Origin: Candidatus Planktophila sp. | GTDB taxonomy: Bacteria; Actinomycetota; Actinomycetes; Nanopelagicales; Nanopelagicaceae | DNA length: 64,000 bases | Reading direction: 5' to 3' | NCBI GenBank assembly: GCA_030649935.1 | Contig: JAUSFN010000036.1 | Coordinates: forward strand, 62,001 to 126,000 | In this document: positions 46,283 through 55,115 of the stretch, piece after piece | How positions within the stretch are numbered: the stretch's first letter is position 1 | How the letters are laid out: each line of letters begins with the position of its first letter | Made by a program: the position numbers and the translations under genes | Notes under the pieces: model-generated | What the model saw: only the letters and a program-made list of their open reading frames with translations | The model's database searches: none | What the model was told of the DNA's origin: nothing

Positions 46283-46289
46283 TAGCCTA
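46283..46289. promoter_or_regulatory. Symmetric TAGCCTA: shared -10 of nucleoside hydrolase and ribokinase
   Basis: In an 18-base divergent gap, TAGCCT (46283-46288) ends six bases before the ribokinase ATG and its mirror TAGGCT (46284-46289) ends seven bases before the hydrolase ATG. Both genes use the same seven base pairs and no Shine-Dalgarno. Confidence 0.6.
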
Positions 46290-46294
46290 GCGCT

Positions 46295-47191
46295 ATGAGT
46301 AAAGCAGTAGTCGCAGTCGTTGGAAGCGCCATGATGGATTTAACGGCATATGCGCCAGTTTTACCACAACCCGGAGAGACACTCGTCGGTGATCTCTTCT
46401 CTACTGGATTTGGGGGAAAAGGGGCTAACCAAGCCGTAATTGCAGCACATTGCGGTGCCGAAGTTCACTTCATTGGAAAATTAGGCCGCGATCTTTTTGG
46501 CGACTCTATTGCAACAAACTTTTCAACGCTTGGTATTAACTCTTATTATTTAGAGCGGACAGATACTCCTACTGGTGTTGCGCATATTTGGGTGGATGGC
46601 GCTGGTGAAAATAGAATTGTCATTATCCCAGGAGCTAATCATGAAATTGAGAGTTCCAAGGCAGTAGCTGCAATCGAATCTATAGAGGATTTGGCGGTTG
46701 TAATTGCTCAATGTGAAATAAGGCAAGGGGTTTCACTCGCAACTTTTAGAGCAGCGAAAGCTCGCGGAAGTATAACTATTTTAAATCCTGCACCATATCA
46801 AGAACTTACACAGGAGTTTCTTGAACTGTGCGACTGGATAATCCCAAATGAGACAGAGTTTCGGGAGCTACATGGGCAACTTCCAACTAGTGATGAGATT
46901 CTAAGAGAATTTAGACCGGGTAAGAATTCAGTAGTCACTCTTGGCTCTCTAGGTGCTGCATTAATCAATGCAGATGGTTCAATTATTCGAACCTCGGCCC
47001 CAATCGTTAATGCAGTAGATACAACAGGTGCTGGAGATGCCTTTGTCGGAACATTTGCATATGCCTTGGCAAGTGGATTGAGTTCTGATAAGGCACTTGC
47101 ACTTGGTATCAAAGTCGCATCCTTGAGTGTTACTAAAAAAGGCGCTCAATCTTCATATCCAACTCAAGCAGAAATCTCTACACTCTCGTAA
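46295..47191 (+). CDS. rbsK: Ribokinase (PfkB family)
   Basis: Sugar kinase of 298 residues. It has the N-terminal GGKGANQAVIAA and the C-terminal anion hole with catalytic aspartate DTTGAGDAFVGTF, plus KKGAQSSYP near the end, which favours ribokinase over other PfkB kinases. It converts ribose to ribose-5-phosphate. Divergent from the nucleoside hydrolase with a shared promoter. It overlaps the convergent P450 gene by 28 bases. Confidence 0.85.
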   Translation: MSKAVVAVVGSAMMDLTAYAPVLPQPGETLVGDLFSTGFGGKGANQAVIAAHCGAEVHFIGKLGRDLFGDSIATNFSTLGINSYYLERTDTPTGVAHIWVDGAGENRIVIIPGANHEIESSKAVAAIESIEDLAVVIAQCEIRQGVSLATFRAAKARGSITILNPAPYQELTQEFLELCDWIIPNETEFRELHGQLPTSDEILREFRPGKNSVVTLGSLGAALINADGSIIRTSAPIVNAVDTTGAGDAFVGTFAYALASGLSSDKALALGIKVASLSVTKKGAQSSYPTQAEISTLS

Positions 47192-48348
47192 CCTCGCAAG
47201 ACAAATGTTGGCCTGCGCACTGGCTCACTTGCAAGTGACATATTTGGATATTTCTCCCACAGCGCGGGTAATGAAACTCCCATTTCCAAGCGCGCAAGTG
47301 GAGCACCTAAACAAAAATGAATTCCAGCGCCAAAGCCAATGTGTGGATTTGGATCTCGAGTTACATCCATCTCATCAGCGTTTTCAAAAACGGTGCTATC
47401 TCTATTAGCAGAACCAATAAGAGCGGCAATCTTTTGACCCGCTTTAATTGTAACTCCACTAAGTTCAGTATCTTTCGTCGCCGTTCGTTCAAAAAGCTGT
47501 AGTGGTGCATCAAAGCGCATGAACTCCTCTAGAGCCATCTCTGTAAGGCCTCTAGGGTTATTTCGAAGAAGTTCGCTTTGGTCTGATCGACGCAGAACTT
47601 CAACCATTCCGTTACCAAAAGCATTAACACTCGCCTCATGACCGGCGTTGAGTAACAAAACAGCGGTCGCGACAAGTTCGTGCATGTTTAACTTCTCCCC
47701 GTTTTCTTCAACAATGGCTAAATCTGTAATTAAATCAGTTCCCGGTTTCCTTTTTCGCTCCTCAGCCAGGGTTCGCACATATTCGGCAAACTCACCTGCG
47801 GCCACCTTGGCATTACTTTGATACTGCAATGAAGGATTAACTTCATACATTTTAACGATAGCTTGCGACCATGGGCGCAGTAGGTGCTCTTCAGATTTTG
47901 GAAAGCCCAATAAGTCGGCGATAATTTTAACGGGAAGAGGTTCAGCAAAATCAGCGATCAGGTCGAAGTTCTCACCGCTTTTAACTTTCACATCAATTGC
48001 ATCTAGAAGTTCATTGGTGATTCGCTCAATTGCCGGACGCATCCCTTCAATCTTGTTTCGATTAAAAGCCTTTGCCACTAAAGCACGAAGACGTGTGTGC
48101 TTTGGTGGCTCACTATCTAGAATCGAATCTGAGTGGAGCCAGTTAAACGTCTCCCATTCGAACTCAGGCTGCTTATCTACAAAAATACGTCCTAAAGATT
48201 TATTGCGAAAGACCTCATTTGCATCACGGTGGCAAGCTGCTAAAAATATTCCCAAACCTTCATGCCATACTGGTTTACCTTCGTTTCGTAACTCCTTTAA
48301 CCCAGCATATGGATCTGCTATAAATGCCGGATCATGAAAATCGACCAT
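47164..48348 (-). CDS. Cytochrome P450 in the nucleoside operon
   Basis: Protein of 394 residues. The heme loop GFGAGIHFCLGAPLARLEM carries the thiolate cysteine. The I-helix is LLNAGHEASVNAFGNG, where most P450s have (A/G)Gx(E/D)T, so the threonine is replaced by serine one position later. The K-helix ExxR is EEFMR. The ATG overlaps the adenosine deaminase stop by one base (TAATG). No ferredoxin or reductase is adjacent, so redox partners are elsewhere (fdxA at 10912-11232 is one candidate). Substrate unknown. The location suggests a nucleoside- or base-derived substrate, but this is inference. Confidence 0.9.
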   Translation of the reverse strand: MVDFHDPAFIADPYAGLKELRNEGKPVWHEGLGIFLAACHRDANEVFRNKSLGRIFVDKQPEFEWETFNWLHSDSILDSEPPKHTRLRALVAKAFNRNKIEGMRPAIERITNELLDAIDVKVKSGENFDLIADFAEPLPVKIIADLLGFPKSEEHLLRPWSQAIVKMYEVNPSLQYQSNAKVAAGEFAEYVRTLAEERKRKPGTDLITDLAIVEENGEKLNMHELVATAVLLLNAGHEASVNAFGNGMVEVLRRSDQSELLRNNPRGLTEMALEEFMRFDAPLQLFERTATKDTELSGVTIKAGQKIAALIGSANRDSTVFENADEMDVTRDPNPHIGFGAGIHFCLGAPLARLEMGVSLPALWEKYPNMSLASEPVRRPTFVLRGYESVEISA

Positions 48349-49442
48349 TACTCCGATGCTATTTTCTGATAGCCAGGCTTAATCGTTCCCTCAATAATCT
48401 TCAAGCGCTCTGGGTACGGGATGAAAGCGCTCTTCATTGCATTAATCGTTACGCGCTGAAGCTCTGTGAAATCCCAACCAAAGGCTTTTACTGCCTCGCT
48501 CATCTCAATGGACATTGAGGTCTGGCTCATTAAGCGATTATCGGTATTTAAAGTTACGCGAAAACGAAGCTTAGCCAAGGCTCCAATAGGGTGCTCGGCG
48601 TAGCTTTTAGCCGCCCCAGTTTGTAAATTTGATGTTGGACATAGTTCGAGCGGAATCCGCCGATCTCTAACATAAGATGCAAGCTGACCCAAAATCGGTT
48701 CTGGCCCTGAGAAATCAATATCATCGATAATTCGTACGCCATGTCCTAAACGCTCAGCACCGCAGAGCTGAATCGCCTCCCAAATTGAAGGCAGACCATA
48801 AGCCTCGCCTGCGTGAATAGTAAAGTGCGCATCCTCTTTACGTAGATAGTCAAAAGTTTCCTTCTGATCACTAGGTGGAAATCCATCTTCGGGACCGGCA
48901 ATATCAAAACCGACGACACCCAGATGGCGATACTTAACAACTAACTCTGCAACCTCTTGTGAATGTTTGTTCTGTCGCATCCCACACAGCAATGAATAGA
49001 CGGCTATCTCAAGACCTTCGTCCTTTGCCTCTGCCATACCCTGCTTATATCCCTCGAGGGTTGCCTCCACTACTTCAGCCATTGTTAAGCCTTTTTCAGT
49101 AAATAACTCTGGTGCGCCACGTATTTCGGCATAGACAACGCCATCGCGTGCAAGATCGAGCGCGCACTCACGCGCAACACGGATAATATCCTCGCGGCGC
49201 TGCATAACGGCTATGGTGTGAGAAAAAGTTTCTAGATATCTGACAAGTGAGCCTGAGTCACAGGATTCGCGAAACCAAATAGCCAATTCCGCTGAATCCT
49301 GAGTGGGTAATAATGTGTAGCCAATTTCGGCGGCAATATCAATGATTGTCTGCGGGCGTAGCCCGCCATCTAAGTGATCATGCAAAATGACTTTTGGAAT
49401 GCGTTTAATTTGATCTGCACTAGGCATGCTATTCATTGCCAT
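48348..49442 (-). CDS. add: Adenosine deaminase
   Basis: TIM-barrel amidohydrolase of 364 residues. It has the metal pair HDHLDGGL, the substrate-binding HAGE, GHGVRIIDD, LCPTSNLQTG and the aspartate in NTDNRLMS. It deaminates adenosine and deoxyadenosine to inosine. AAGGAG lies eleven bases before the ATG. It follows deoA by 15 bases and is coupled to the P450 gene. Confidence 0.93.
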   Translation of the reverse strand: MAMNSMPSADQIKRIPKVILHDHLDGGLRPQTIIDIAAEIGYTLLPTQDSAELAIWFRESCDSGSLVRYLETFSHTIAVMQRREDIIRVARECALDLARDGVVYAEIRGAPELFTEKGLTMAEVVEATLEGYKQGMAEAKDEGLEIAVYSLLCGMRQNKHSQEVAELVVKYRHLGVVGFDIAGPEDGFPPSDQKETFDYLRKEDAHFTIHAGEAYGLPSIWEAIQLCGAERLGHGVRIIDDIDFSGPEPILGQLASYVRDRRIPLELCPTSNLQTGAAKSYAEHPIGALAKLRFRVTLNTDNRLMSQTSMSIEMSEAVKAFGWDFTELQRVTINAMKSAFIPYPERLKIIEGTIKPGYQKIASE

Positions 49443-49457
49443 TTTTAACTAAACTCC

Positions 49458-50762
49458 TTAATCAGTAATTCGCTCAATTATAAGTGGCAATCTATCTATC
49501 TTTCCGCTTGAAGGTAAATCACCGATTTTCACTGAGTGAGTGAGTGATTCCCGTGCCCGTGCAAAGGCTGCAGGAGTGTCGGTATGTAGTGTAAATAGCG
49601 GTGCCCCTTCCTTAATAAAATCTCCAGGTTTGGCGTGAATCTCAATTCCGGCACCAGCCTGTACCGCCTCGCCTTGGCGCGATCGTCCGGCACCTAATCT
49701 CCAAACAGCTTGGCCAACTTTCATAGCATCCATACTTAAAATCGTTCCAGAGTTTTCTGCAGTGATTGTGAGATTCTCTTTAGCTACTGGAAGTTTTGCA
49801 TCGGGATCGCCACCCTGCGCACTTATCATCTGACGCCACACATCCATAGCCTTACCATTTTTAAGGGCTGCGGCAGGATCAGCGCCTTTCATTCCTGCAA
49901 GCTCTAACATCTCTTGCGCAAGGATGACCGTCAATTCAACGACATCTGCTGGACCGCCACCGCTAAGAACTTCAATAGACTCTCGTACTTCTAAGGCATT
50001 TCCAGCTGTGAGCCCAAGTGGAACATCCATGGCCGTAACAATGGCCAAAGTCTTAACCCCTGCGCGTTTGCCTAGTCCAACCATGACATGGGCTAACTCT
50101 GCCGCTTTTTTTGGATCGCTCATAAAAGCGCCGCCACCAGTTTTTACATCAAGTACAAGTGCGCCAGTTCCTTCTGCAATCTTCTTACTCATAATCGATG
50201 ATGCTATGAGTGGAATCGCTTCAACCGTTGCTGTGACATCGCGCAATGCATATAACTTCTTATCGGCCGGAGCTAAACCGGCACCCGCTGCGCAAATAAC
50301 CGCGCCACAATCCTGCAAAACTTTTAACATTTCCGCATTAGTTAGCGATGCCCGCCATCCAGGAATTGATTCCAACTTATCTAACGTGCCGCCAGTGTGT
50401 CCGAGTCCACGGCCAGATAACTGTGGAACTGCTGCCCCACAGGCTGCAACTAAAGGAGCTAGTGGCAAAGTGATTTTATCGCCGACTCCACCAGTTGAAT
50501 GTTTATCTACTGTTGGGCGAGATAAAGCCGACCAGTTCATTCGCTCGCCGCTATTAATCATCGCATCGGTCCAGCGTGAAATTTCACGCAAATCCATTCC
50601 ATTGAGCAAAATCGCCATTAAGAGCGCAGACATTTGTTCATCGGCAACAGCACCTCGCGTATACGCGTCGATAATCCAATCAATCTGCGGATCACTGAGT
50701 GCATGGTGATCTCGTTTTGCCGCAATAACTTCAGGGGCCGAAAATGCTTCTACTTGAGACAC
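49458..50762 (-). CDS. deoA: Thymidine/pyrimidine-nucleoside phosphorylase
   Basis: Protein of 434 residues with the glycine-rich KHSTGGVGDKITLPLAPLVAACG loop region, GLGHTGGTLDKLES and KTGGGAFM. It phosphorolyses thymidine or uridine to base and (deoxy)ribose-1-phosphate, which the mutase at 40486-42096 and DeoC can process. The gene directly abuts cdd. Confidence 0.94.
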   Translation of the reverse strand: MSQVEAFSAPEVIAAKRDHHALSDPQIDWIIDAYTRGAVADEQMSALLMAILLNGMDLREISRWTDAMINSGERMNWSALSRPTVDKHSTGGVGDKITLPLAPLVAACGAAVPQLSGRGLGHTGGTLDKLESIPGWRASLTNAEMLKVLQDCGAVICAAGAGLAPADKKLYALRDVTATVEAIPLIASSIMSKKIAEGTGALVLDVKTGGGAFMSDPKKAAELAHVMVGLGKRAGVKTLAIVTAMDVPLGLTAGNALEVRESIEVLSGGGPADVVELTVILAQEMLELAGMKGADPAAALKNGKAMDVWRQMISAQGGDPDAKLPVAKENLTITAENSGTILSMDAMKVGQAVWRLGAGRSRQGEAVQAGAGIEIHAKPGDFIKEGAPLFTLHTDTPAAFARARESLTHSVKIGDLPSSGKIDRLPLIIERITD

Positions 50763-51164
50763 TTATCGCTCGTTGCGATCTAGATCATCTGGACCAAAAG
50801 CCCACGGCAACATTTCCGCCATTGTCTGTGGCCCGTCATCGGTCATCAACAGCGCATTAGATCCACCGTGCTCAAATAGTAATTGGCGACATCGCCCACA
50901 TGGAGCTAAAGAGTTACCTTGGCCATCGACGCATGAGATTGCAATGAGGCGACCGCCGCCGCTGGCAATCAGACTTGATACAAGTCCACATTCAGCACAT
51001 AGCCCCAAACCATAACTAGCATTCTCAACGTTACAACCGCTGACTATTCGTCCGTCGCTAACGAGAGCTGCAACGCCAACTGGAAATTTTGAATATGGCG
51101 CGTATGCAGTTTTCATCGCAGCAACGGCGGCGATATGGAGCTGATCCCAATTAATCTCACTCAT
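50763..51164 (-). CDS. cdd: Cytidine deaminase
   Basis: Protein of 133 residues. Zinc ligands and catalytic glutamate are in GLGLCAECGL and APCGRCRQLL, with VSGCNVENASYG for substrate binding. It converts cytidine and deoxycytidine to uridine forms for DeoA. The start overlaps the upstream permease stop (ATGA). Confidence 0.94.
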   Translation of the reverse strand: MSEINWDQLHIAAVAAMKTAYAPYSKFPVGVAALVSDGRIVSGCNVENASYGLGLCAECGLVSSLIASGGGRLIAISCVDGQGNSLAPCGRCRQLLFEHGGSNALLMTDDGPQTMAEMLPWAFGPDDLDRNER

Positions 51165-52396
51165 CGCATACCACCGCGGCGATATGGAATACCGTCGGCG
51201 GCAGGTGTCCGAAGCCGTTGAGATGCCACCGCCATCACCATAAGCGTCGTTATATATGGAGTCATTGTTACAAGCTGACCTGGAAGCTCATCAACTGCTA
51301 AGAAGTACCACAGAGAAAGCGCGGCGAATGAGAGCGTAATCGCGGCCTTTAACAATTTACCTTTTCGCACGTCACGAAAAACGAGTGCCAATAAAATAAG
51401 AACAACTAGCACAATAAGTGCATGGATCGATGCAGAGTCTCGAAGTTGCAGGGCGTCGGCAAAACCAAATAAACCCGCCCCCATTAAAATTCCACCTGGG
51501 CGGTAATTACCAAATATGAGTGCGGCAAGACCGATATACCCGCGACCAGCAACTTGATTTTCTTGATAATGATTTGCTGCAACAATTGCTAAGAAGCCTC
51601 CCCCTAAACCTGCAAGTCCACCAGAGATTAAAACACCGGCATATTTCATTGCGTAAACATTGACACCTAGTGATTCAGCGGCAGTTGGGGCTTCGCCCGC
51701 ACTTCGAAGACGTAGACCAAATGCAGTTCTCCATAGCACGAATGCCGATAGTGGAACTAATGCCATTGCGATCATCGTTACATATGAGAGATCCCCAGTC
51801 AGCCCACGAATTATGGCGGCCAAATCTGAGATAAAAAACCACTGTTTTTCTGCGAGATCATTAAGAAGATCAGGGCTTTGCCATCCAAAGTAATTTCCGC
51901 CAGAGAGTATTGGAAGACCGTTTGTACCAATGGATGCAACATCAGGAGATTGTGAAGGCCCTAGCCACGCTCCACTCTTATAAAAAATCGTTGATATATA
52001 TCGAACTAAACCAGCTGCGATAATTGTGATGGCTACACCTGAAACGACGTGATCAACGCCGAATGAAATAGTTGCAATTGCATGTAATAACGCACCCACT
52101 GTACCGAAGCAGACTGCGGCAAAGAGGCCAATCCATGGGCCATGCTTTGATCCGATCATTCCACCCGCCCATGCACCCATAATCATCATGCCTTCAAGAC
52201 CGATATTGACAACGCCTGAACGCTCTGAAAATAAGCCACCAAGCCCAGCCAGCGCGATAGGAACGGAGAGCAAAAGCGCCGCTGATGCCGTGCCTATGCT
52301 CGTTAATTCTGAGGCACCGGTAAGTATGCGAATTATTGTGAGAGTTAAGATCAAAAGCATGGCGTATCGCAACGTCTTTGTAGTGGTGCCTTTCAT
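51161..52396 (-). CDS. Nucleoside ABC transporter permease 2
   Basis: Permease of 411 residues of the BPD_transp_2 (ribose/branched-chain) type with about ten helices and the signature LRSAGEAPTAAESLGVNV and GGLAGLGGGFLA. It forms the channel with the permease at 52393-53496. It has an extra C-terminal segment (from about 345) with further hydrophobic helices, longer than the usual 300 residues. Confidence 0.88.
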   Translation of the reverse strand: MKGTTTKTLRYAMLLILTLTIIRILTGASELTSIGTASAALLLSVPIALAGLGGLFSERSGVVNIGLEGMMIMGAWAGGMIGSKHGPWIGLFAAVCFGTVGALLHAIATISFGVDHVVSGVAITIIAAGLVRYISTIFYKSGAWLGPSQSPDVASIGTNGLPILSGGNYFGWQSPDLLNDLAEKQWFFISDLAAIIRGLTGDLSYVTMIAMALVPLSAFVLWRTAFGLRLRSAGEAPTAAESLGVNVYAMKYAGVLISGGLAGLGGGFLAIVAANHYQENQVAGRGYIGLAALIFGNYRPGGILMGAGLFGFADALQLRDSASIHALIVLVVLILLALVFRDVRKGKLLKAAITLSFAALSLWYFLAVDELPGQLVTMTPYITTLMVMAVASQRLRTPAADGIPYRRGGMR

Positions 52397-53496
52397 GACT
52401 CGACCGCCTTTGCAAGTTCATTACTTTGCAGAGTTATCTTGTATCGACGAACAACCTCATAAGCGATAACTGATGACAAGAGAATTGAACCCTGCATAAT
52501 TACATAGGTTTCAGGCGCAATATCGATAAGTTCGAGAGCCCTGGAGCTGACTTCGAGAAAACCGAAGAGGAGTGCGCTAAAAGCCATTCCAACAGCGCCA
52601 TTTCGACCAAGGAGAGCGACTGCAATTGCAGAAAAACCGATTCCAGTTCGAAAGCCCATATTAAAGGCGTGAGTATCACCTAAAACTGCGGGCAAACCCG
52701 CGAGCCCTGCAACTGCGCCAGATAGGGCTAGGGCAACAAATGTCATTCGCTTTGAGTTTACGCCGCTTACTCGTGCGGCAATTGGATTAGCACCCGATGC
52801 ACGAAGTTCGAAACCAAAACGCGTCCGGTTAATCACAAACCAGAAAATAATACCAAGGGCCACAGCGAAAACAAGCATTCCGTAAACTCCGCCACCGGGT
52901 TGATCCTCAACACCTAATTTATTTAAAAGGGGCATTAAATTCGGAAACTGGCCAGAGGCTGGGATCGCTTTGGTCGACAAGTTATTTGAAGCCGTTGTCA
53001 GATCTGCAAAGTGATTTGCAAGTAAATATGAGGATAATCCACCAGCTAATAAGTTCAACATGATTGTTGAAACAACTTCACTGACTCCACGTTTAACTTT
53101 TAAATATCCTGCAATCGCGGCCCAGAGTCCGCCTACAGTCATGGCAATTACCATAATTGCAACTACGTGGATCACCGGTGGTAGCGCAAACATAGCCCCG
53201 AAGTAAGCGCCGAACATTGCTCCTAAGCGAAGTTGGCCCTCAACTCCGATGTTAAATAGACCGGCGCGAAATGTTATTGCAATCGCTATCGCTGCGATGT
53301 AATACGGCGTGGCAACATTGAGCATCTGCATGAGTGATCCTGAAGTTGTTCCAAACTCCCACATAGTTCTATAGGCATCCATGGGGGATTTCTTAGTGGC
53401 AAGAACGGCTAATGAGGAGATAATAATTGAGACGACCGCGGCCGCTAGAGGGGCAGCTAATGCAAGCAAAAATGTAGATAGTTTGAATTTTTTCAT
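52393..53496 (-). CDS. Nucleoside ABC transporter permease 1
   Basis: Permease of 367 residues of the same type: IGVEGQLRLGAMFGAYFGAMF, ELRASGANPIAARVSGV and ALSGAVAGLAGLPAVLG. Overlaps the ATPase and the second permease genes by four bases each (ATGA). The binding protein and deaminases around it indicate nucleosides as substrate. Confidence 0.9.
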   Translation of the reverse strand: MKKFKLSTFLLALAAPLAAAVVSIIISSLAVLATKKSPMDAYRTMWEFGTTSGSLMQMLNVATPYYIAAIAIAITFRAGLFNIGVEGQLRLGAMFGAYFGAMFALPPVIHVVAIMVIAMTVGGLWAAIAGYLKVKRGVSEVVSTIMLNLLAGGLSSYLLANHFADLTTASNNLSTKAIPASGQFPNLMPLLNKLGVEDQPGGGVYGMLVFAVALGIIFWFVINRTRFGFELRASGANPIAARVSGVNSKRMTFVALALSGAVAGLAGLPAVLGDTHAFNMGFRTGIGFSAIAVALLGRNGAVGMAFSALLFGFLEVSSRALELIDIAPETYVIMQGSILLSSVIAYEVVRRYKITLQSNELAKAVES

Positions 53497-54998
53497 GCCG
53501 CACCCGTCATCGCTGAACCGAGTTGCTCCGGAGTCGTTTTCGCTGGATCGAGTTCGGCAGTTACAACCCCCCGCAACATAACTAGTAAGCGATCAGACAT
53601 ACCAATGAGCTCCTCTAGGTCGGCAGAAATTAAAACAATCGCCATCCCTTTTTCACGAGCTTGACGAAGCTCCTCCCAGATAGCACCTTGGGCTCCAACA
53701 TCAACACCACGTGTTGGGTGAGATGCAACGAGTAAGGCTGGTGCTTTGCTCATCTCACGGCCCACAATAAATTTCTGTTGATTTCCACCGGAAAGCGCGG
53801 TAGCAAGAGTATGGGGACCAGGTGCGCGGACATCGAACTCTTCCATGATTCTGGCAGTGTCGGCGATAGTGGCATTTTTATCTAAAATAAAACCACGCAT
53901 GACCGGTTTTGAGCGTTGATGGCCAAGAATTCGATTTTCCCACAGTGGTGAGTTCATCATTAATCCTTGACGTTGGCGATCTTCAGGGATAAATCCGATA
54001 CCTAAATCATGGCGGTCTGCAACGCTCAAATGATCAATTGAGGCGTTATTAAAGGAGATTGACCCTGTGTACTCGCGAAGACCAAGGATTGCTTCAACGA
54101 GTTCGGCCTGACCATTGCCTTCAACGCCGGCAATTCCAACCACTTCTCCTGCATGCAGTTCAAATGATATGTGAGAGATTAAATCGCGACTTCCGGTCGA
54201 AGTTGCAATTGTTACATTGTTGAGAGCAAGCGTGACTTGTTCTCGACGGGTGACACCATGGGTAGTTGGTTGCGGAAGCTCGCTTCCAACCATAAGTTCT
54301 GCAAGCTGGCGAGCAGTAACATCCTTCGATTTTACTTCGGCAACGGTCGAACCTGCTCGGATAACCGTCACATAATCAGCAACACGAAGAACCTCATCTA
54401 ACTTGTGGGAGATAAAGATGATCGCCATGCCTTCGGAGCGAAGGCCTTCAAGGGCCTTAAACAAATCATCGACCTCTTGAGGAACAAGTACTGCAGTTGG
54501 CTCGTCGAATATTAAAATTCGTGCACCACGGTAAAGAACCTTCAAAATCTCAACGCGCTGGCGTGGACCAACTCCCAACTCCTCAACGAGAATATCGGGA
54601 TCGATTTCAAGTCCGTACTGCGCAGCCATAGCCATAACTTTCGCGCGTGCCGCTACAAAATCAATCGTTATGCCTTTTTTTGGTTCTGAGCCAAGGATTA
54701 TATTTTCAAGAACTGTGAAGTTATCGGCCAACATAAAGTGTTGATGCACCATGCCGATACTTGCCTCTATTGCATCATTTGGATTTTTAAAATGAACAGC
54801 GCTTCCATTCACTAAAATTTCGCCGCTATCTGGGCGTTGCATTCCATATAAAATCTTCATAACCGTGGATTTGCCGGCCCCATTTTCGCCGACTAAAGCA
54901 TGAACAGTGCCAGTTTCTACGCTCATCGAGACATCTTTATTAGCTATAACACCAGGAAAGCGTTTTGAGATGTGCCGTAGTTCAACTGCAACTGACAC
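53493..54998 (-). CDS. Nucleoside ABC transporter ATPase (two domains)
   Basis: ATPase of 501 residues with two nucleotide-binding domains. The first has Walker A GENGAGKSTV and Walker B ILIFDEPTAVL. The second has the degenerate Walker A GVEGNGQAEL and signature LSGGNQQK, as in ribose/nucleoside importers. The start is GTG, with AAAGGAG upstream. It is separated from the binding-protein gene by a strong hairpin (55039-55083). Confidence 0.93.
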   Translation of the reverse strand: MSVAVELRHISKRFPGVIANKDVSMSVETGTVHALVGENGAGKSTVMKILYGMQRPDSGEILVNGSAVHFKNPNDAIEASIGMVHQHFMLADNFTVLENIILGSEPKKGITIDFVAARAKVMAMAAQYGLEIDPDILVEELGVGPRQRVEILKVLYRGARILIFDEPTAVLVPQEVDDLFKALEGLRSEGMAIIFISHKLDEVLRVADYVTVIRAGSTVAEVKSKDVTARQLAELMVGSELPQPTTHGVTRREQVTLALNNVTIATSTGSRDLISHISFELHAGEVVGIAGVEGNGQAELVEAILGLREYTGSISFNNASIDHLSVADRHDLGIGFIPEDRQRQGLMMNSPLWENRILGHQRSKPVMRGFILDKNATIADTARIMEEFDVRAPGPHTLATALSGGNQQKFIVGREMSKAPALLVASHPTRGVDVGAQGAIWEELRQAREKGMAIVLISADLEELIGMSDRLLVMLRGVVTAELDPAKTTPEQLGSAMTGAA

Positions 54999-55038
54999 GC
55001 TTTACTCTCCTTTGAAAAGTATTAAATGTGAAGATAAA

Positions 55039-55083
55039 CGTTTGGCCCAACAAGGAGATTTAACTCCATTGTTGGGCCAAACG
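55039..55083 (-). terminator. Intra-operon hairpin after the binding-protein gene
   Basis: A 15-base perfect stem with arms at 55039-55053 and 55069-55083, and GGAG/CTCC also complementary within the 15-base interior. It lies 33 bases downstream of the bmp stop and 41 bases before the ATPase GTG. The run after it on the minus strand is only weakly T-rich, so it probably attenuates transcription or protects the 3' end of bmp mRNA rather than stopping all reading. Confidence 0.7.
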
Positions 55084-55115
55084 CCACTACCTGTAACCCT
55101 TAGCTCGTAAGAGAA

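Noticed and set aside
49924-50709. A 261-codon plus-strand open frame
   Set aside because: It lies wholly antisense to deoA, which has clear motifs. The frame has no recognisable domain, no ribosome-binding site and arises from the codon pattern of deoA.
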